From contig NZ_CBCSIQ010000015.1 in assembly GCF_965139615.1 (NCBI RefSeq), forward strand, positions 37,193 through 101,192: DNA of 64,000 nt, given 5' to 3'. Position 1 is the first letter of the stretch; every line of letters begins with the position of its first letter. Source of the DNA: Kerstersia similis (GTDB taxonomy: Bacteria > Pseudomonadota > Gammaproteobacteria > Burkholderiales > Burkholderiaceae_B). The position numbers and the translations under genes are program-made. Of this stretch, positions 27,184 through 36,304 are shown piece after piece. Below the pieces are notes generated by a model that ran no database searches, was not told the DNA's origin, and saw only the letters and a list, made by a program, of their open reading frames with translations.

Positions 27184-27891
27184 TCAGGATTTCTGGTCGG
27201 CCAACTGCGTGAACAGATCAATGATGCGCCATTTCCGCTCGGTAGCGATATGGCGCAATTCGTCACTGGGGTTGGCGGCCACAGGATGCGACACGACCTC
27301 CAGCAGCGGCAGGTCGTTCATGGAGTCACTGTAGAACCAGGTTTCCGGATAGTCTTCCAGCTGTTGGCCCAGGGTGGCGAGCCATTGCTGGACACGCGTG
27401 ATCTTGCCTTCACGGAAGCTCGGCGTGCCGAGGATGCGGCCGGTATAGCGGCCGCCGATGTATTCGGCTTCGGTAGCGACCAGATGCTGGACGCCCAGCG
27501 CCCGGGCAATCGGAGCGGTAACAAAGCTATTTGTGGCGGTGACGATGGCCACCAGATCGCCGGCTTCCAGGTGCTGGCGTACCAGCGCCAGCGCATTGGG
27601 CTGTATGGCGGGCCAGATCATTTCACGCATGAAGTCTTCATGCCAGCGCGCCAGATCGGTCGGGTGATGGGGGGAGAGCAGTCCCAGCATGAATTCAGCC
27701 GACTGTTCCGCAGTCAGGTTGCCTTCGTTGTAGCGGACCATCAGGTCCTCATTGCGCTGGCGGGCGATCTCCGGATCGCCAGCGCGTCCGGTGCGCGCCA
27801 GGAATTCGGCCCATTGATAGTCGCTGTCCAGCGGCAGCAGCGTGTGATCCAGGTCGAACAGGGCAAGGCGTGTCGGTGAGTTGGGCTTCAT
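27184..27891 (-). CDS. HAD-IB family phosphatase
   Basis: A 235-residue HAD hydrolase. It has the nucleophile motif LALFDLDHTLLPLDSD, motif II in AIVTATNSF, a lysine in the SFREGKITRV segment, and motif IV FYSDSMNDLPLLEVVSHPVAANP. It belongs to the SerB-like subfamily IB, which acts on phosphomonoesters; the substrate cannot be told from sequence. It overlaps hda by four bases and precedes pcnB by seven bases. The hda-HAD-pcnB-folK order recurs in Burkholderiales. Confidence 0.88.
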   Translation of the reverse strand: MKPNSPTRLALFDLDHTLLPLDSDYQWAEFLARTGRAGDPEIARQRNEDLMVRYNEGNLTAEQSAEFMLGLLSPHHPTDLARWHEDFMREMIWPAIQPNALALVRQHLEAGDLVAIVTATNSFVTAPIARALGVQHLVATEAEYIGGRYTGRILGTPSFREGKITRVQQWLATLGQQLEDYPETWFYSDSMNDLPLLEVVSHPVAANPSDELRHIATERKWRIIDLFTQLADQKS

Positions 27892-28586
27892 TGTCGATTG
27901 GTATTCGGGTCTGCGAGCATGGTCCGCAGCAGGGGAATGGTGATGGGCCGGCGTGCAGATAGCGAGTAGCGGTCGAGTTCGTCGATCAGGCGCGATAGCT
28001 TGCGCATGTCACGCTCAAGGTGCGTCAGTATCCAGTTGAGCACTTCCGGTGTCAGATTGACGCCACGGCTTTCCGCCTGCAAATGCAAGGCGGCCAGCTT
28101 GTCGGCGTCGGAAAGCGGTTCCAGGCGAAAGACCAGATCCCAGCCCAGCCGGGTACGCAAATCTTCGCGTAGCGGCATGGACAGCGGCGCACGGTCACCA
28201 GCCAGCACCAGCGAGAAAGCATGCGGGGAAGCGGCGGTTTCGCGCCAGCGATTGTACAGGGCGAATACGGCAGCTTGCGCGCCATCATCAAGCTGCTGAA
28301 CGTCGTCGATGGCAATCAGGTCTGCGTGCCGGCCGTCGCTGTCGGCCAGTTGATGCAGAAAGTCGGTCGAACCGGCAGCAGGAAAATAATGGCGGCTGCC
28401 GGGCAGGGATGACAGGCCGCGGAGCAGGTGGCTGCGCCCGGAGCCGTCTGCACCCCAGAGGTACAGCGCACGGCCCGGCGCCAAATCATTGGCAGCTTGC
28501 AACGCAGCCAGATTCGGCCCTGGAATATAGTTTTCCAGAGAGGGAGCAGGCGCCGGCAGCACGTCCAGCAGGAGCTGACGGCTCAT
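27888..28586 (-). CDS. hda: DnaA regulatory inactivator Hda
   Basis: A 232-residue AAA+ protein of the DnaA/Hda family. The Walker A equivalent is LWGADGSGRSHLL, the Walker B is LIAIDDVQQL, and sensor and arginine-finger regions lie around DLRTRLGWDLVFRLEPLSD and ERDMRKLSRLIDELD. Its short length, without the DnaA DNA-binding domain, marks it as Hda. Hda with the DNA clamp stimulates ATP hydrolysis by DnaA to prevent over-initiation. It is divergent from purM, a common betaproteobacterial arrangement. Confidence 0.88.
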   Translation of the reverse strand: MSRQLLLDVLPAPAPSLENYIPGPNLAALQAANDLAPGRALYLWGADGSGRSHLLRGLSSLPGSRHYFPAAGSTDFLHQLADSDGRHADLIAIDDVQQLDDGAQAAVFALYNRWRETAASPHAFSLVLAGDRAPLSMPLREDLRTRLGWDLVFRLEPLSDADKLAALHLQAESRGVNLTPEVLNWILTHLERDMRKLSRLIDELDRYSLSARRPITIPLLRTMLADPNTNRQ

Positions 28587-28646
28587 GCCAGCGATCCTTT
28601 CTTGACGGAATTCAGGGTGATTGCGCGGCGCAAGTGGCGGTTCATC

Positions 28647-28688
28647 GTAAAATCAACTTCTTATTCAGCGAAACGCTGCGATTTTTAC
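28647..28688 (+). promoter_or_regulatory. Hairpin in the purM leader
   Basis: GTAAAATC (28647-28654) can pair with GATTTTTAC (28680-28688), with one unpaired base, and inside it AGCG/CGCT form a small stem around AAA. The structure ends 19 bases before the purM ATG, which itself lacks a clear ribosome site. A regulatory role is possible but unproven. Confidence 0.3.
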
Positions 28689-28707
28689 ATATTCGACGGT
28701 TTTTTCC

Positions 28708-29757
28708 ATGGCCCAGACAAACAAGTCCTCCCTGACCTATCGCGACGCAGGCGTCGATATCGACGCCGGAGATGCGCTGGTTGATCGCATCAAACCCCTG
28801 GCAGCGCGCACCATGCGCGCTGGCGTACTGGGAGGCATAGGGGGCTTTGGCGCCCTGTTCCAGGTTCCCGGCAAATACCGCGAGCCAGTGCTCGTATCGG
28901 GAACGGATGGCGTAGGCACCAAGCTGCGCCTGGCTTTTGAATGGAACCGCCATGATACGGTAGGCATCGACCTCGTGGCCATGAGCGTCAACGATATCCT
29001 GGTGCAAGGCGCCGAACCGTTGTTCTTTCTTGACTATTTCGCCTGCGGCAAATTGTCCGTGGATACGGCTGCAGCCGTGGTGGGCGGCATTGCCAAGGGT
29101 TGCGAAGAGTCCGGTTGTGCGCTGATCGGTGGTGAGACGGCGGAAATGCCGGGCATGTACCCTGACGGCGAATATGACTTGGCGGGTTTTGCCGTCGGTG
29201 CTGTCGAGAAATCGAAAATTATCGACGGCAAGTCGATTACGGCAGGTGATGTCGTGCTGGGGCTGGCTTCCAGCGGCGCGCATTCCAACGGCTATTCGCT
29301 GGTGCGCAAGATCATCGAGCGCGCCGGCGCCCGGCCGGAAGATGATTTCCACGGCAAGCCGTTTGCCGACGCGGTCATGGCGCCGACCCGCCTGTATGTG
29401 AAGTCGGTGCTGGCAGCGCTGGAGCAGCATGGCGAAAAAATCAAGGGCCTGGCACACATCACGGGTGGCGGCCTGCTGGAAAACGTGCCGCGCATTCTGC
29501 AGCCGCAATGGCAGGCCGAGCTGCATGCCGATGCCTGGCAGCGCCCGGCGCTGTTCGATTGGCTGCAGCGCGAAGGCGGTGTGGATCACCAGGAAATGCA
29601 TCGTGTATTCAACTGCGGCATCGGCATGGTGATCGTGGTCGCTGCAGACCAGGCGGAGGCGATTGCCGCGACGCTCGCTGCACATGGCGAACAGGTCTTC
29701 CGTATCGGTGAAATCAAACCGCGTGCGGAAGGCGCGCCGGGAACCGTCGTTCTCTGA
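28708..29757 (+). CDS. purM: Phosphoribosylformylglycinamidine cyclo-ligase (AIR synthetase)
   Basis: A 349-residue enzyme of purine synthesis that closes FGAM to AIR using ATP. It has the N-terminal SLTYRDAGVDIDAGDALV, LVSGTDGVGTKLRLAF, MSVNDILVQGAEPLFFLDYF, IGGETAEMPGMY and GLAHITGGGLLENVPRIL. Length and motifs are full for the family. It is divergent from hda. A hairpin without a T-run (29785-29801) lies in the 125-base gap after it. Confidence 0.97.
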   Translation: MAQTNKSSLTYRDAGVDIDAGDALVDRIKPLAARTMRAGVLGGIGGFGALFQVPGKYREPVLVSGTDGVGTKLRLAFEWNRHDTVGIDLVAMSVNDILVQGAEPLFFLDYFACGKLSVDTAAAVVGGIAKGCEESGCALIGGETAEMPGMYPDGEYDLAGFAVGAVEKSKIIDGKSITAGDVVLGLASSGAHSNGYSLVRKIIERAGARPEDDFHGKPFADAVMAPTRLYVKSVLAALEQHGEKIKGLAHITGGGLLENVPRILQPQWQAELHADAWQRPALFDWLQREGGVDHQEMHRVFNCGIGMVIVVAADQAEAIAATLAAHGEQVFRIGEIKPRAEGAPGTVVL

Positions 29758-29882
29758 GCATCCTGAGCAGACAGGGGCAGGGCCGCCCGCAACTGGCGGG
29801 CAGCGCTGTCATCATGTCCGGCTGAACGGCGCGCCTGCGAGCGCGTACGCAGCCGGCGGGCCGTATCCACAACTACACCGTT

Positions 29883-31106
29883 ATGTTGCGAATCCGTCGA
29901 TTCTGGCGTTACGTTACCGACAACATTGTCGCGCCAACCCAGCCGACCGCAGGACAGCTGCTGTCGCTGGCGTCGCCGATGGGGTTGCCGTTGTCGATAC
30001 GGCGGCATGCGGCGTCCGTGATTGCGGCCCGCATCCAGTTGTTGTCCGTTCTGTTCTTTATCCTGGTGCCGCTGTGCGGGATCATCGACCTGATCGTGTT
30101 CCCCTTGCCGGTGGCCCTGGTGCTGATACTGCTGCGCCTGGCGGCTGGTGCCGTGTTTTTCTACATGGCCAAGCCGCGTGAGCTGTCGCCCAGCCATCCG
30201 TACAAACGGGCGTTGGGGATGCTGGCCTGTATTCTGATCGTGCCTTGTCTGTTTTACCTGGCGGCCTTGCGCCTGACCAGCAGCATGGCATTGACGGATA
30301 CCCAGTTTCTGATGATGCAGATTTATGCGCTGATGCCCACCGTGGTACTTGGCGGGCTGGCGATTTTCCCGTTGTCGGCGTTGGAAGTCCTGTTGTTTGC
30401 CATACCCGCGCTGGGGACGGCGCTGCTGGGCATGACCATGGGTGACGCCAGGGAGCTGTCCTGGGCGCAACATGGGGCAACGCTCTGGTTCATGGCCTTG
30501 ATGACAGGGATTGCCATGTTTTCCAGCATGAGCCAGCTGCACTACATGAAGAGCCTGGTGCACCGGGCCAATACGGATCCGCTGACCGACGCCCTGACGC
30601 GTCGTTCCGGCGTGGAAAGCCTGGAACGTTTATTCATGCTTTCAGCCAATGCCGATACCCCGCTGGCACTGGCCTTCATAGATATCGACCATTTCAAATC
30701 CATCAACGACCGTTTCGGACACGATGCTGGAGACCGTGCACTTTGCAGCCTGGTACGCGCCTTGCGCAGTTACCTGCGCAGCAGCGATGTGCTGGTCCGT
30801 TGGGGCGGGGAAGAATTCGTCCTGATTCTGCCGAATATGTCGGTGGCCCAACTGCCTTATTTTGTCGAACGCATGCGCCAGGGTGGCCTGGGCACCAGCG
30901 AGAATAGCGAGCCATTGATGGCGTCCATCGGCGTGGCCGAGCGCATGCATGACGAGGTGCTCGATTGGCCGACCTTGGTCGAGTTGGCCGATCAGCGCAT
31001 GTACCGGGCCAAGAACGAAGGCAGGGCGCGTATTCTTCTGCCGGACGAAACCGTGATCCTGCTGGCGCGGCCTGAAGTTCAGGCTGGCAGCGCGCGCGCC
31101 AGTTGA
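29883..31106 (+). CDS. Membrane-bound diguanylate cyclase (GGEEF)
   Basis: A 407-residue protein. About six hydrophobic segments (residues 50-225) precede a GGDEF domain. The active site reads GGEEF at residues 308-312. An RxxD inhibitory site, RSSD at 299-302, lies exactly five residues before it, so product inhibition by cyclic di-GMP is expected. The FIDIDHFKSINDRFGHDAGD segment is canonical. The signal sensed by the membrane part is unknown. Its 3' end overlaps the converging miaA gene by 28 bases. Confidence 0.9.
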   Translation: MLRIRRFWRYVTDNIVAPTQPTAGQLLSLASPMGLPLSIRRHAASVIAARIQLLSVLFFILVPLCGIIDLIVFPLPVALVLILLRLAAGAVFFYMAKPRELSPSHPYKRALGMLACILIVPCLFYLAALRLTSSMALTDTQFLMMQIYALMPTVVLGGLAIFPLSALEVLLFAIPALGTALLGMTMGDARELSWAQHGATLWFMALMTGIAMFSSMSQLHYMKSLVHRANTDPLTDALTRRSGVESLERLFMLSANADTPLALAFIDIDHFKSINDRFGHDAGDRALCSLVRALRSYLRSSDVLVRWGGEEFVLILPNMSVAQLPYFVERMRQGGLGTSENSEPLMASIGVAERMHDEVLDWPTLVELADQRMYRAKNEGRARILLPDETVILLARPEVQAGSARAS

Positions 31107-32059
31107 TTGAGCCAGGGAGCGGCAAGGTCCACGACACTGATCTGAGCGTTTGCCGCCAGGCAATCCACGATCTGCCGTTCCGGTTGGGCGCGCAACCAGG
31201 TGATTTGCCGTTTGGCGAGCTGGCGTGTGGCAGCGATGGCCTGTTCGCGCGCCTGGGAGGGTGAAATTTCACCTTCCAGCCATGACCACATCTGGCGATA
31301 GCCGACACAACGCACGGACGGCAGGCCGGCATGCAAGTCTTTGCGCTGGTGCAGTTGCTGTACTTCGTCGGCAAAACCTTGCGCCAGCATCTGATCAAAG
31401 CGCTGCGCTATCCGTTGATGCAGGGCCAGCCTGTCGGAAGGCTCCAGACTGATGGTGTGAAAGAGATAGCTCGGCTTGGCGCCAGGGGAATCCGCTTTGT
31501 TGCGTTGCTGGCCCAGCAGTGCAGACATCGGCTGGCCGCTGAGCAGGCAGACTTCCAGCGCGCGCTGGATTCGCTGGCTGTCATTGGGGGCCAGGCGCGC
31601 CGCGGTGACTGGATCGAGCCGGGCCAGTTCCGCGTGCAAGGCGGGCCATCCCAGCGAGATGGCCCGGGTTTCGAGTTCCGCCCGCAGGGCCGGGTCGGCC
31701 TCTGGCAGGTCATCCAGGCCATCCCTCAGCGTTTTGTAATACATCATGGTGCCGCCAGCCAGCAAGGGCAGCCTGCCACGTTGCAGGATTGCGTCGATCA
31801 AGGCCAGGGTATCGGCGCGGAAGGCGGCAGCGGAATAGCTCTCTGCCGGGTCGAGAATGTCCAGCATATGCTGGGGCACCTGGCTGCGTTCGGCCAGGCT
31901 GGGTTTGGCGGTACCGATGTCCATGCCGCGGTAGATGGTAGCGGAATCGACATTGATGATTTCCAGTGGCCAGCGTTGCGCCAGCGCCAGCGTTGCGGCG
32001 CTTTTGCCTGCGGCGGTAGGGCCGGCCAGGCAGAGAATGGGAAGAGGGGAGGCGTTCAT
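31079..32059 (-). CDS. miaA: tRNA dimethylallyltransferase MiaA
   Basis: A 326-residue enzyme that adds a dimethylallyl group to A37 of tRNAs reading codons that start with U. It has the P-loop CLAGPTAAGKSAATLALA, then IINVDSATIYRGMDIGTAKP, PQHMLDILDP, LAGGTMMYYKTLRDGLDDLP, and a C-terminal VGYRQMWSWLEGE with a following Arg/Lys-rich helix. It begins nine bases after the mutL stop on the same strand; mutL-miaA is a widespread pairing. Confidence 0.95.
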   Translation of the reverse strand: MNASPLPILCLAGPTAAGKSAATLALAQRWPLEIINVDSATIYRGMDIGTAKPSLAERSQVPQHMLDILDPAESYSAAAFRADTLALIDAILQRGRLPLLAGGTMMYYKTLRDGLDDLPEADPALRAELETRAISLGWPALHAELARLDPVTAARLAPNDSQRIQRALEVCLLSGQPMSALLGQQRNKADSPGAKPSYLFHTISLEPSDRLALHQRIAQRFDQMLAQGFADEVQQLHQRKDLHAGLPSVRCVGYRQMWSWLEGEISPSQAREQAIAATRQLAKRQITWLRAQPERQIVDCLAANAQISVVDLAAPWLNQLARALPA

Positions 32060-32068
32060 GAAAAGACG

Positions 32069-34084
32069 TTATTGCCCGCGCAGGAACAGGCGATCCAGTT
32101 CGGGCAGGTTCCACTGTACCCAGGTGGGGCGGCCATGGTTGCATTGGCCGGCGCGCTCAGTCGCCTCCATGTCGCGCAGCAAGGCGTTCATTTCTTCCCG
32201 GGTAAGTTTACGGTTGGCGCGCACAGAACCGTGACAGGCCATGGTGGAGAGCAGTTCGTTACGTTTTTCCGTGAGGTGACGAGAGATGCCGACGCTGGCT
32301 AGGTCTGCGAGCACGGCGCGCGCCAGCGCCTCAATATCGCCGTCGGCCAGCGGTGCCGGCACACTGCGTACGGCAACCGCGCTGGGGCCGGCCGGGCGCA
32401 GCTCAAAGCCGAACTCCGTCAGCAGCGCGTCATATTCTTCCAGCAGCGCAACGTCCTTTTCCGGCGCGCTGAATACCACGGGAACAAGCAGATCCTGGCG
32501 TGGCAGGCCATTCTGATCCATGGCATTTTTCAGGCGTTCATAGACGATGCGTTCATGGGCGGCATGCATGTCCACCAGGATCAGGCCATGGCGATTTTCA
32601 GCCAGGATGTAGATGCCATGCAACTGTGCCAGGGCAAGGCCCAGCGGCAGCTCGTCGCCCGTGCTTGGCAAGCCCGGCGCTGCTGTCGCGCGAGACATCA
32701 GGCCCGCAGGTGCAAAGGTGGGCAAGGGAGCGGGCACGGGGCTTGCGGGCACACGGTTTGGGTCGGGCAGCTGTGTCGCAAGCCCGGCAGGACGGGTGGC
32801 TGCTCCGAGGGCAGCGGTTTCGGTCGAGTCGTCGTCCAGTGGCCGATAGTGCTGTTGCCAGTTGAAGCCGCCCGCATCGTAGCGGCGTTGCGGCTCGGCC
32901 AGGTGCAAGGGCGCCTGCTGCGTGTAGCGGGCAGGGCCGGGAGTGGGTGCGGCCGGGTGGGGGGCAGGCGAGGCAGTCTCGTCGCCTGCCGGATGGGTGG
33001 CTTCAGGCTGCGAGGGCATACCGCCAGGCCCGGCCGCATCTCGCTGGCCCGGTTCGCCGGCTGTCGCCGGGGCAGTCACTGCGTCGCCACGCTGCCCTGC
33101 GCCGTGCGCCAGCGCCTGGCCGACCTGCTGCATGACGAAGCGGTACACCGCACCGCTGTCGCGAAAACGGATTTCGCTTTTGGCCGGATGCACATTGACA
33201 TCCACGCTGGCAGGATCGACATTCAAAAATAGCACATAGGCTGGTTGCCTGTCGCCGTGCAGGACATCGGCATAGGCGCTGCGGATGGCATGCGACACCG
33301 TCCGGTCCCGCACAAAACGGCCATTGACGTACAGATACTGCCGGTCAGCACGAGCGCGTGCGGCAGTGGGCTCCAGCACAATGCCGGAGAGCGCGGCCGC
33401 GCCCGTGTCGGCGTGCAGGGCCAGGCCCTGACGGGCAAAATCCTCGCCCAGGACATCGCGGATGCGTTGCATGGGGTCGGTTTGCGGCCACTGGCGTACC
33501 GCCCGCTCATTGTGAAAGAGCTGGAAGGCAATATGGGGGTGCGCCAGCGCGATGCGTTCGAAGGCATCGACACAGTGGCCGAACTCGGTCTGTTCGCTGC
33601 GCAGGAATTTTCGGCGGGCGGGGACGTTATCAAACAGCTGGCGCACATCCACCGTGGTGCCGCCGGGCCCGGCGGCGGGCTCAGCGTGGCTTTGCAGCCC
33701 CAGTATCTGGTAGGCGTGACTGGCGTGAGCCGTGCGCGAAGTCAGGGTCAGATAGGCGACGGATGCGATGGAGGCCAGCGCTTCGCCACGGAATCCCATG
33801 GAGGCGACGGATTCTAGGTCGGCCAGCGAGCCGATTTTGCTGGTGGCATGGCGGGTCAGCGCCAGCGGCAGTTCTTCTGGTGGAATGCCGCAGCCATCGT
33901 CCGTGACGGCAATCCGCCGGATGCCCCCGCCGTCCAGGCGTACGGTAATGGCGCTGGCGCCCGCGTCGATGGCGTTTTCCAGCAATTCTTTGAGGACGGA
34001 GGCAGGTCGTTCGATGACCTCGCCTGCCGCGATCTGGCTGATCAGCAGATCGGGCAGGGCATGGATAGTGCGGCGTTCTTGCAT
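32069..34084 (-). CDS. mutL: DNA mismatch repair protein MutL
   Basis: A 671-residue protein. The GHKL ATPase domain has LLENAIDAGA, VTDDGCGIPPEELPLALTRHATSKI and GFRGEALASIASVAYL. A Pro/Ala-rich linker spans about residues 340-460. The dimerisation domain contains DMHAAHERIVYE from residue 505, which fits the DxHAxxExxxxE metal-binding motif of endonuclease-type MutL (Met where Gln is usual). ACHGSVRAN and CNHGRPT also fit that subclass. It therefore likely nicks DNA itself, as expected in bacteria lacking MutH. It lies in amiC-mutL-miaA order on one strand. Confidence 0.95.
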   Translation of the reverse strand: MQERRTIHALPDLLISQIAAGEVIERPASVLKELLENAIDAGASAITVRLDGGGIRRIAVTDDGCGIPPEELPLALTRHATSKIGSLADLESVASMGFRGEALASIASVAYLTLTSRTAHASHAYQILGLQSHAEPAAGPGGTTVDVRQLFDNVPARRKFLRSEQTEFGHCVDAFERIALAHPHIAFQLFHNERAVRQWPQTDPMQRIRDVLGEDFARQGLALHADTGAAALSGIVLEPTAARARADRQYLYVNGRFVRDRTVSHAIRSAYADVLHGDRQPAYVLFLNVDPASVDVNVHPAKSEIRFRDSGAVYRFVMQQVGQALAHGAGQRGDAVTAPATAGEPGQRDAAGPGGMPSQPEATHPAGDETASPAPHPAAPTPGPARYTQQAPLHLAEPQRRYDAGGFNWQQHYRPLDDDSTETAALGAATRPAGLATQLPDPNRVPASPVPAPLPTFAPAGLMSRATAAPGLPSTGDELPLGLALAQLHGIYILAENRHGLILVDMHAAHERIVYERLKNAMDQNGLPRQDLLVPVVFSAPEKDVALLEEYDALLTEFGFELRPAGPSAVAVRSVPAPLADGDIEALARAVLADLASVGISRHLTEKRNELLSTMACHGSVRANRKLTREEMNALLRDMEATERAGQCNHGRPTWVQWNLPELDRLFLRGQ

Positions 34085-34094
34085 GAACGCATTT

Positions 34095-35519
34095 TTAACT
34101 GATTTCGCGATCCAGTGCTGCGATGTGCGGATTGGCAGCGTAGAAGCCCTGGATGCCGGTATGGATGGCCGCCGCGATCTTCTGCTGATGGGCCGAAGTG
34201 CGCAGCAGCCGTTCTTCGCCGGGGTTGCTGATAAAGGCCGTTTCCACCAGTACCGAGGGAATGTCCGGCGCCTTCAGCACGGCAAAGCCTGCCTGCTCTA
34301 CATTCTTCTTGTGCAGCGTATTGATTTTCTCCAGTTCGCGCAGCAGGGTGCCGCCAAAGCGGAGTGAATCATTGATCTGTGCCGTGGTGGACAGTTCCAG
34401 CAACACCTTCGCGACGTTGGCGTCCTGGCTGCCGAGGTTGACGCCGCCGATCAGGTCGGCAGCGTTTTCCTTATTGGCCAGCAGGCGCGCCATGGTGCTG
34501 CTGGCGCCGCGTTCAGACAAGGCGAAGACGGAGGTGCCGCGTGCCGTCGGACGGGTCCAGGCGTCGGCGTGGATGGAAATGAACAGATCCGCCTGCACGC
34601 GCCGGGCTTTCTGCACGCGCACGTGCAGCGGGACGAAAAAGTCTGCGTCGCGCGTCATGAAGGCGCGCATGCCGGAGGTGCCGTCGATGCGCTGGCGCAG
34701 CATATGGGCGATGCTCAGCACGACATCTTTTTCACGTGTGCCGCCCGGGCCGATCGCGCCAGGATCTTCGCCGCCATGGCCGGGGTCCAGCGCGATGGTC
34801 AGCGGGCGCCTGCGTCCGGAAGTATGCACGGCCGGCGCCCGCCCGCCTGTGACGGGCGTGGGGCGCGCGGGGACAGGGGCCGGGCGTGTCGGTGCCGTGG
34901 CAACTTGCGAGCCGGCGCCGGGTTGGGGCGATGCCGGCAAGGGCTGCTGGGCCGGCGTGCCGCCGGGGCGGCTCGACAGGTCTTCGAGAATTCGAGCCAG
35001 CGGATCGTCTTCGCTGGGCAGGCTCTTGCTGTTCATCATGGCCAGCAAAGGATCCTGCGCAACCTTGGGGTACAGATCCAGCACCAGACGGTACTGGTAT
35101 TCGGCGACCGGCTTGAGCGTAAAGACCTGGGGGGCGATCGCCTGCTTGAGATCGAACACCAGGCGCACGATGTCCGGGCGGTTCTGGGCCACCCGGGCGC
35201 TGGCGATATAGGGATCGTCAGGCTTGATCTTGGCGACCAGCTCGTTGAGCGCCTGATCGAGGGTCAGCCCTTCGATATCGACAACGAGGCGGTGAGGATT
35301 TTCCAGCGTGAAATGCTCGGCCCTCAGGGCGCTATCGAGTTCCAGCGTGATGCGGGTGTAGTCATCCGCAGGCCAGGTGCGCACGGCCAGGATGCTGGCA
35401 GCATGCGCCGTGCGCGGAATCACGGGAACGAGCAGCAGCGTCATGGCGCTGCCAAGCAAACGGCGACGCGTAGCGTCAGCCGGTATCAGGGGCCGGGTGA
35501 GAGGATTGCGTTCAGCCAT
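34095..35519 (-). CDS. amiC: N-acetylmuramoyl-L-alanine amidase, AmiC type
   Basis: A 474-residue periplasmic cell-wall amidase needed for daughter-cell separation. A Tat-type signal is suggested by TRRRLLGSAMTLLLVPVIP ending at AHA. An AMIN domain (about residues 42-150) targets it to septal wall. A Pro/Ala/Thr linker follows, then the Amidase_3 zinc domain from LTIALDPGHGGEDPGAIGP, with TREKDVVL, LFISIHADA and the catalytic glutamate in VLVETAFISNP. Its start overlaps tsaE by 34 bases, and a sigma-70-like promoter inside tsaE could serve it. Confidence 0.94.
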   Translation of the reverse strand: MAERNPLTRPLIPADATRRRLLGSAMTLLLVPVIPRTAHAASILAVRTWPADDYTRITLELDSALRAEHFTLENPHRLVVDIEGLTLDQALNELVAKIKPDDPYIASARVAQNRPDIVRLVFDLKQAIAPQVFTLKPVAEYQYRLVLDLYPKVAQDPLLAMMNSKSLPSEDDPLARILEDLSSRPGGTPAQQPLPASPQPGAGSQVATAPTRPAPVPARPTPVTGGRAPAVHTSGRRRPLTIALDPGHGGEDPGAIGPGGTREKDVVLSIAHMLRQRIDGTSGMRAFMTRDADFFVPLHVRVQKARRVQADLFISIHADAWTRPTARGTSVFALSERGASSTMARLLANKENAADLIGGVNLGSQDANVAKVLLELSTTAQINDSLRFGGTLLRELEKINTLHKKNVEQAGFAVLKAPDIPSVLVETAFISNPGEERLLRTSAHQQKIAAAIHTGIQGFYAANPHIAALDREIS

Positions 35520-36001
35520 TTAAGCCCTCTTTCGGTGTGTGCCGACAGATCCGCGCGGCGTCCATCGTCCAGATAATCCAGTGAAATTTCTAGATCTGGC
35601 GGGCTCAGGAGATTGCCTGCGCGCTCCGGCCATTCGATCAAAACAACGGCATCATCACGCAGAATTTCCCTGAATCCGGCGTCCAGCCATTCTCTTGATT
35701 CGCTAAATCTATAAAAATCAAGATGATACAAGTATAAGTTAAAAACTTTATAAGATTCAAGCAGCGCGTAGCTCGGACTCTTGATTCGGCCACTGATGCC
35801 GCATGCGCGCAACAGTGCGCGGGCAAAACTGGTTTTTCCTGCCCCAAGATCGCCGCGCAGGTGTATGCGACCGCCGGCCAGGGGGCCTGGCGGTTCGCTG
35901 GCATACTGGCGGTCGCAAACCAGTGGCGCCAGGCGTTGGGCCAGGGCTTCGGTAGCGGTTTCGTCGGGTAACAGAAGCGAATGCTGGGCAGGAAATGACA
36001 T
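35486..36001 (-). CDS. tsaE: tRNA threonylcarbamoyladenosine biosynthesis ATPase TsaE
   Basis: A 171-residue protein of the t6A tRNA-modification complex. It has the P-loop LRGDLGAGKTSFARALLR, SPSYALLESY, LYHLDFYRFSE and VLIEWPERAG. ATG 36001 is chosen because a perfect TATAAT stands 35-40 bases upstream (36036-36041 read on the minus strand) and family similarity begins there. Codons between 35690 and 35760 are strikingly AT-rich compared with the rest of the gene. It heads the run tsaE-amiC-mutL-miaA. Confidence 0.92.
   Translation of the reverse strand: MSFPAQHSLLLPDETATEALAQRLAPLVCDRQYASEPPGPLAGGRIHLRGDLGAGKTSFARALLRACGISGRIKSPSYALLESYKVFNLYLYHLDFYRFSESREWLDAGFREILRDDAVVLIEWPERAGNLLSPPDLEISLDYLDDGRRADLSAHTERGLKWLNAILSPGP
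35732..35760 (-). promoter_or_regulatory. Sigma-70-like promoter inside tsaE, reading toward amiC-mutL-miaA
   Basis: On the minus strand TTGAAT (35760-35755) and TTATAC (35737-35732) are separated by exactly 17 bases, and both are close to TTGACA and TATAAT. They lie in an AT-rich patch of a GC-rich gene, about 210 bases before the amiC ATG. Activity is inferred. Confidence 0.5.
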
Positions 36002-36304
36002 GGCGGCTCCGGAGGGCGCTGCGGACAAGGCGGCCATTATAGGGACGGATAGGTGCTGCCGCGCTGCCCTGGTGCGACGCGGCCGACAGAAAATGGCCAG
36101 GGTTTGCGCAGGCGCAGGGAAAGCAGGCATGCAGGCCGGCATCCAGGTCTTGTCGCCCTGTGCTGGAACCGGGTTCTGGTGATATCCGATGCCGGCATCT
36201 GCTATCCTAGCGGGCGTTAGGTTCATCCGTCGTTCCATTCTCATTCTCAATGAACGCGGCCTGGCGCCTGTGCCTGGTCGTACCCAGTGGAGTCAAGTCA
36301 ACAA
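36002..36304. other. tsaE/fumC divergent intergenic region
   Basis: No gene is supported here. On the minus strand a perfect TATAAT at 36041-36036 may be the tsaE -10; no good -35 was seen. On the plus strand TGCTATCCT at 36200-36208 has the extended -10 form and may serve fumC. A GGAG at 36289-36292 is a distant possible ribosome site for fumC. Confidence 0.35.

Noticed and set aside
29785..29801. Hairpin GCCCGC/GCGGGC after purM as a terminator
   Set aside because: No T-run follows; common by chance in GC-rich DNA.
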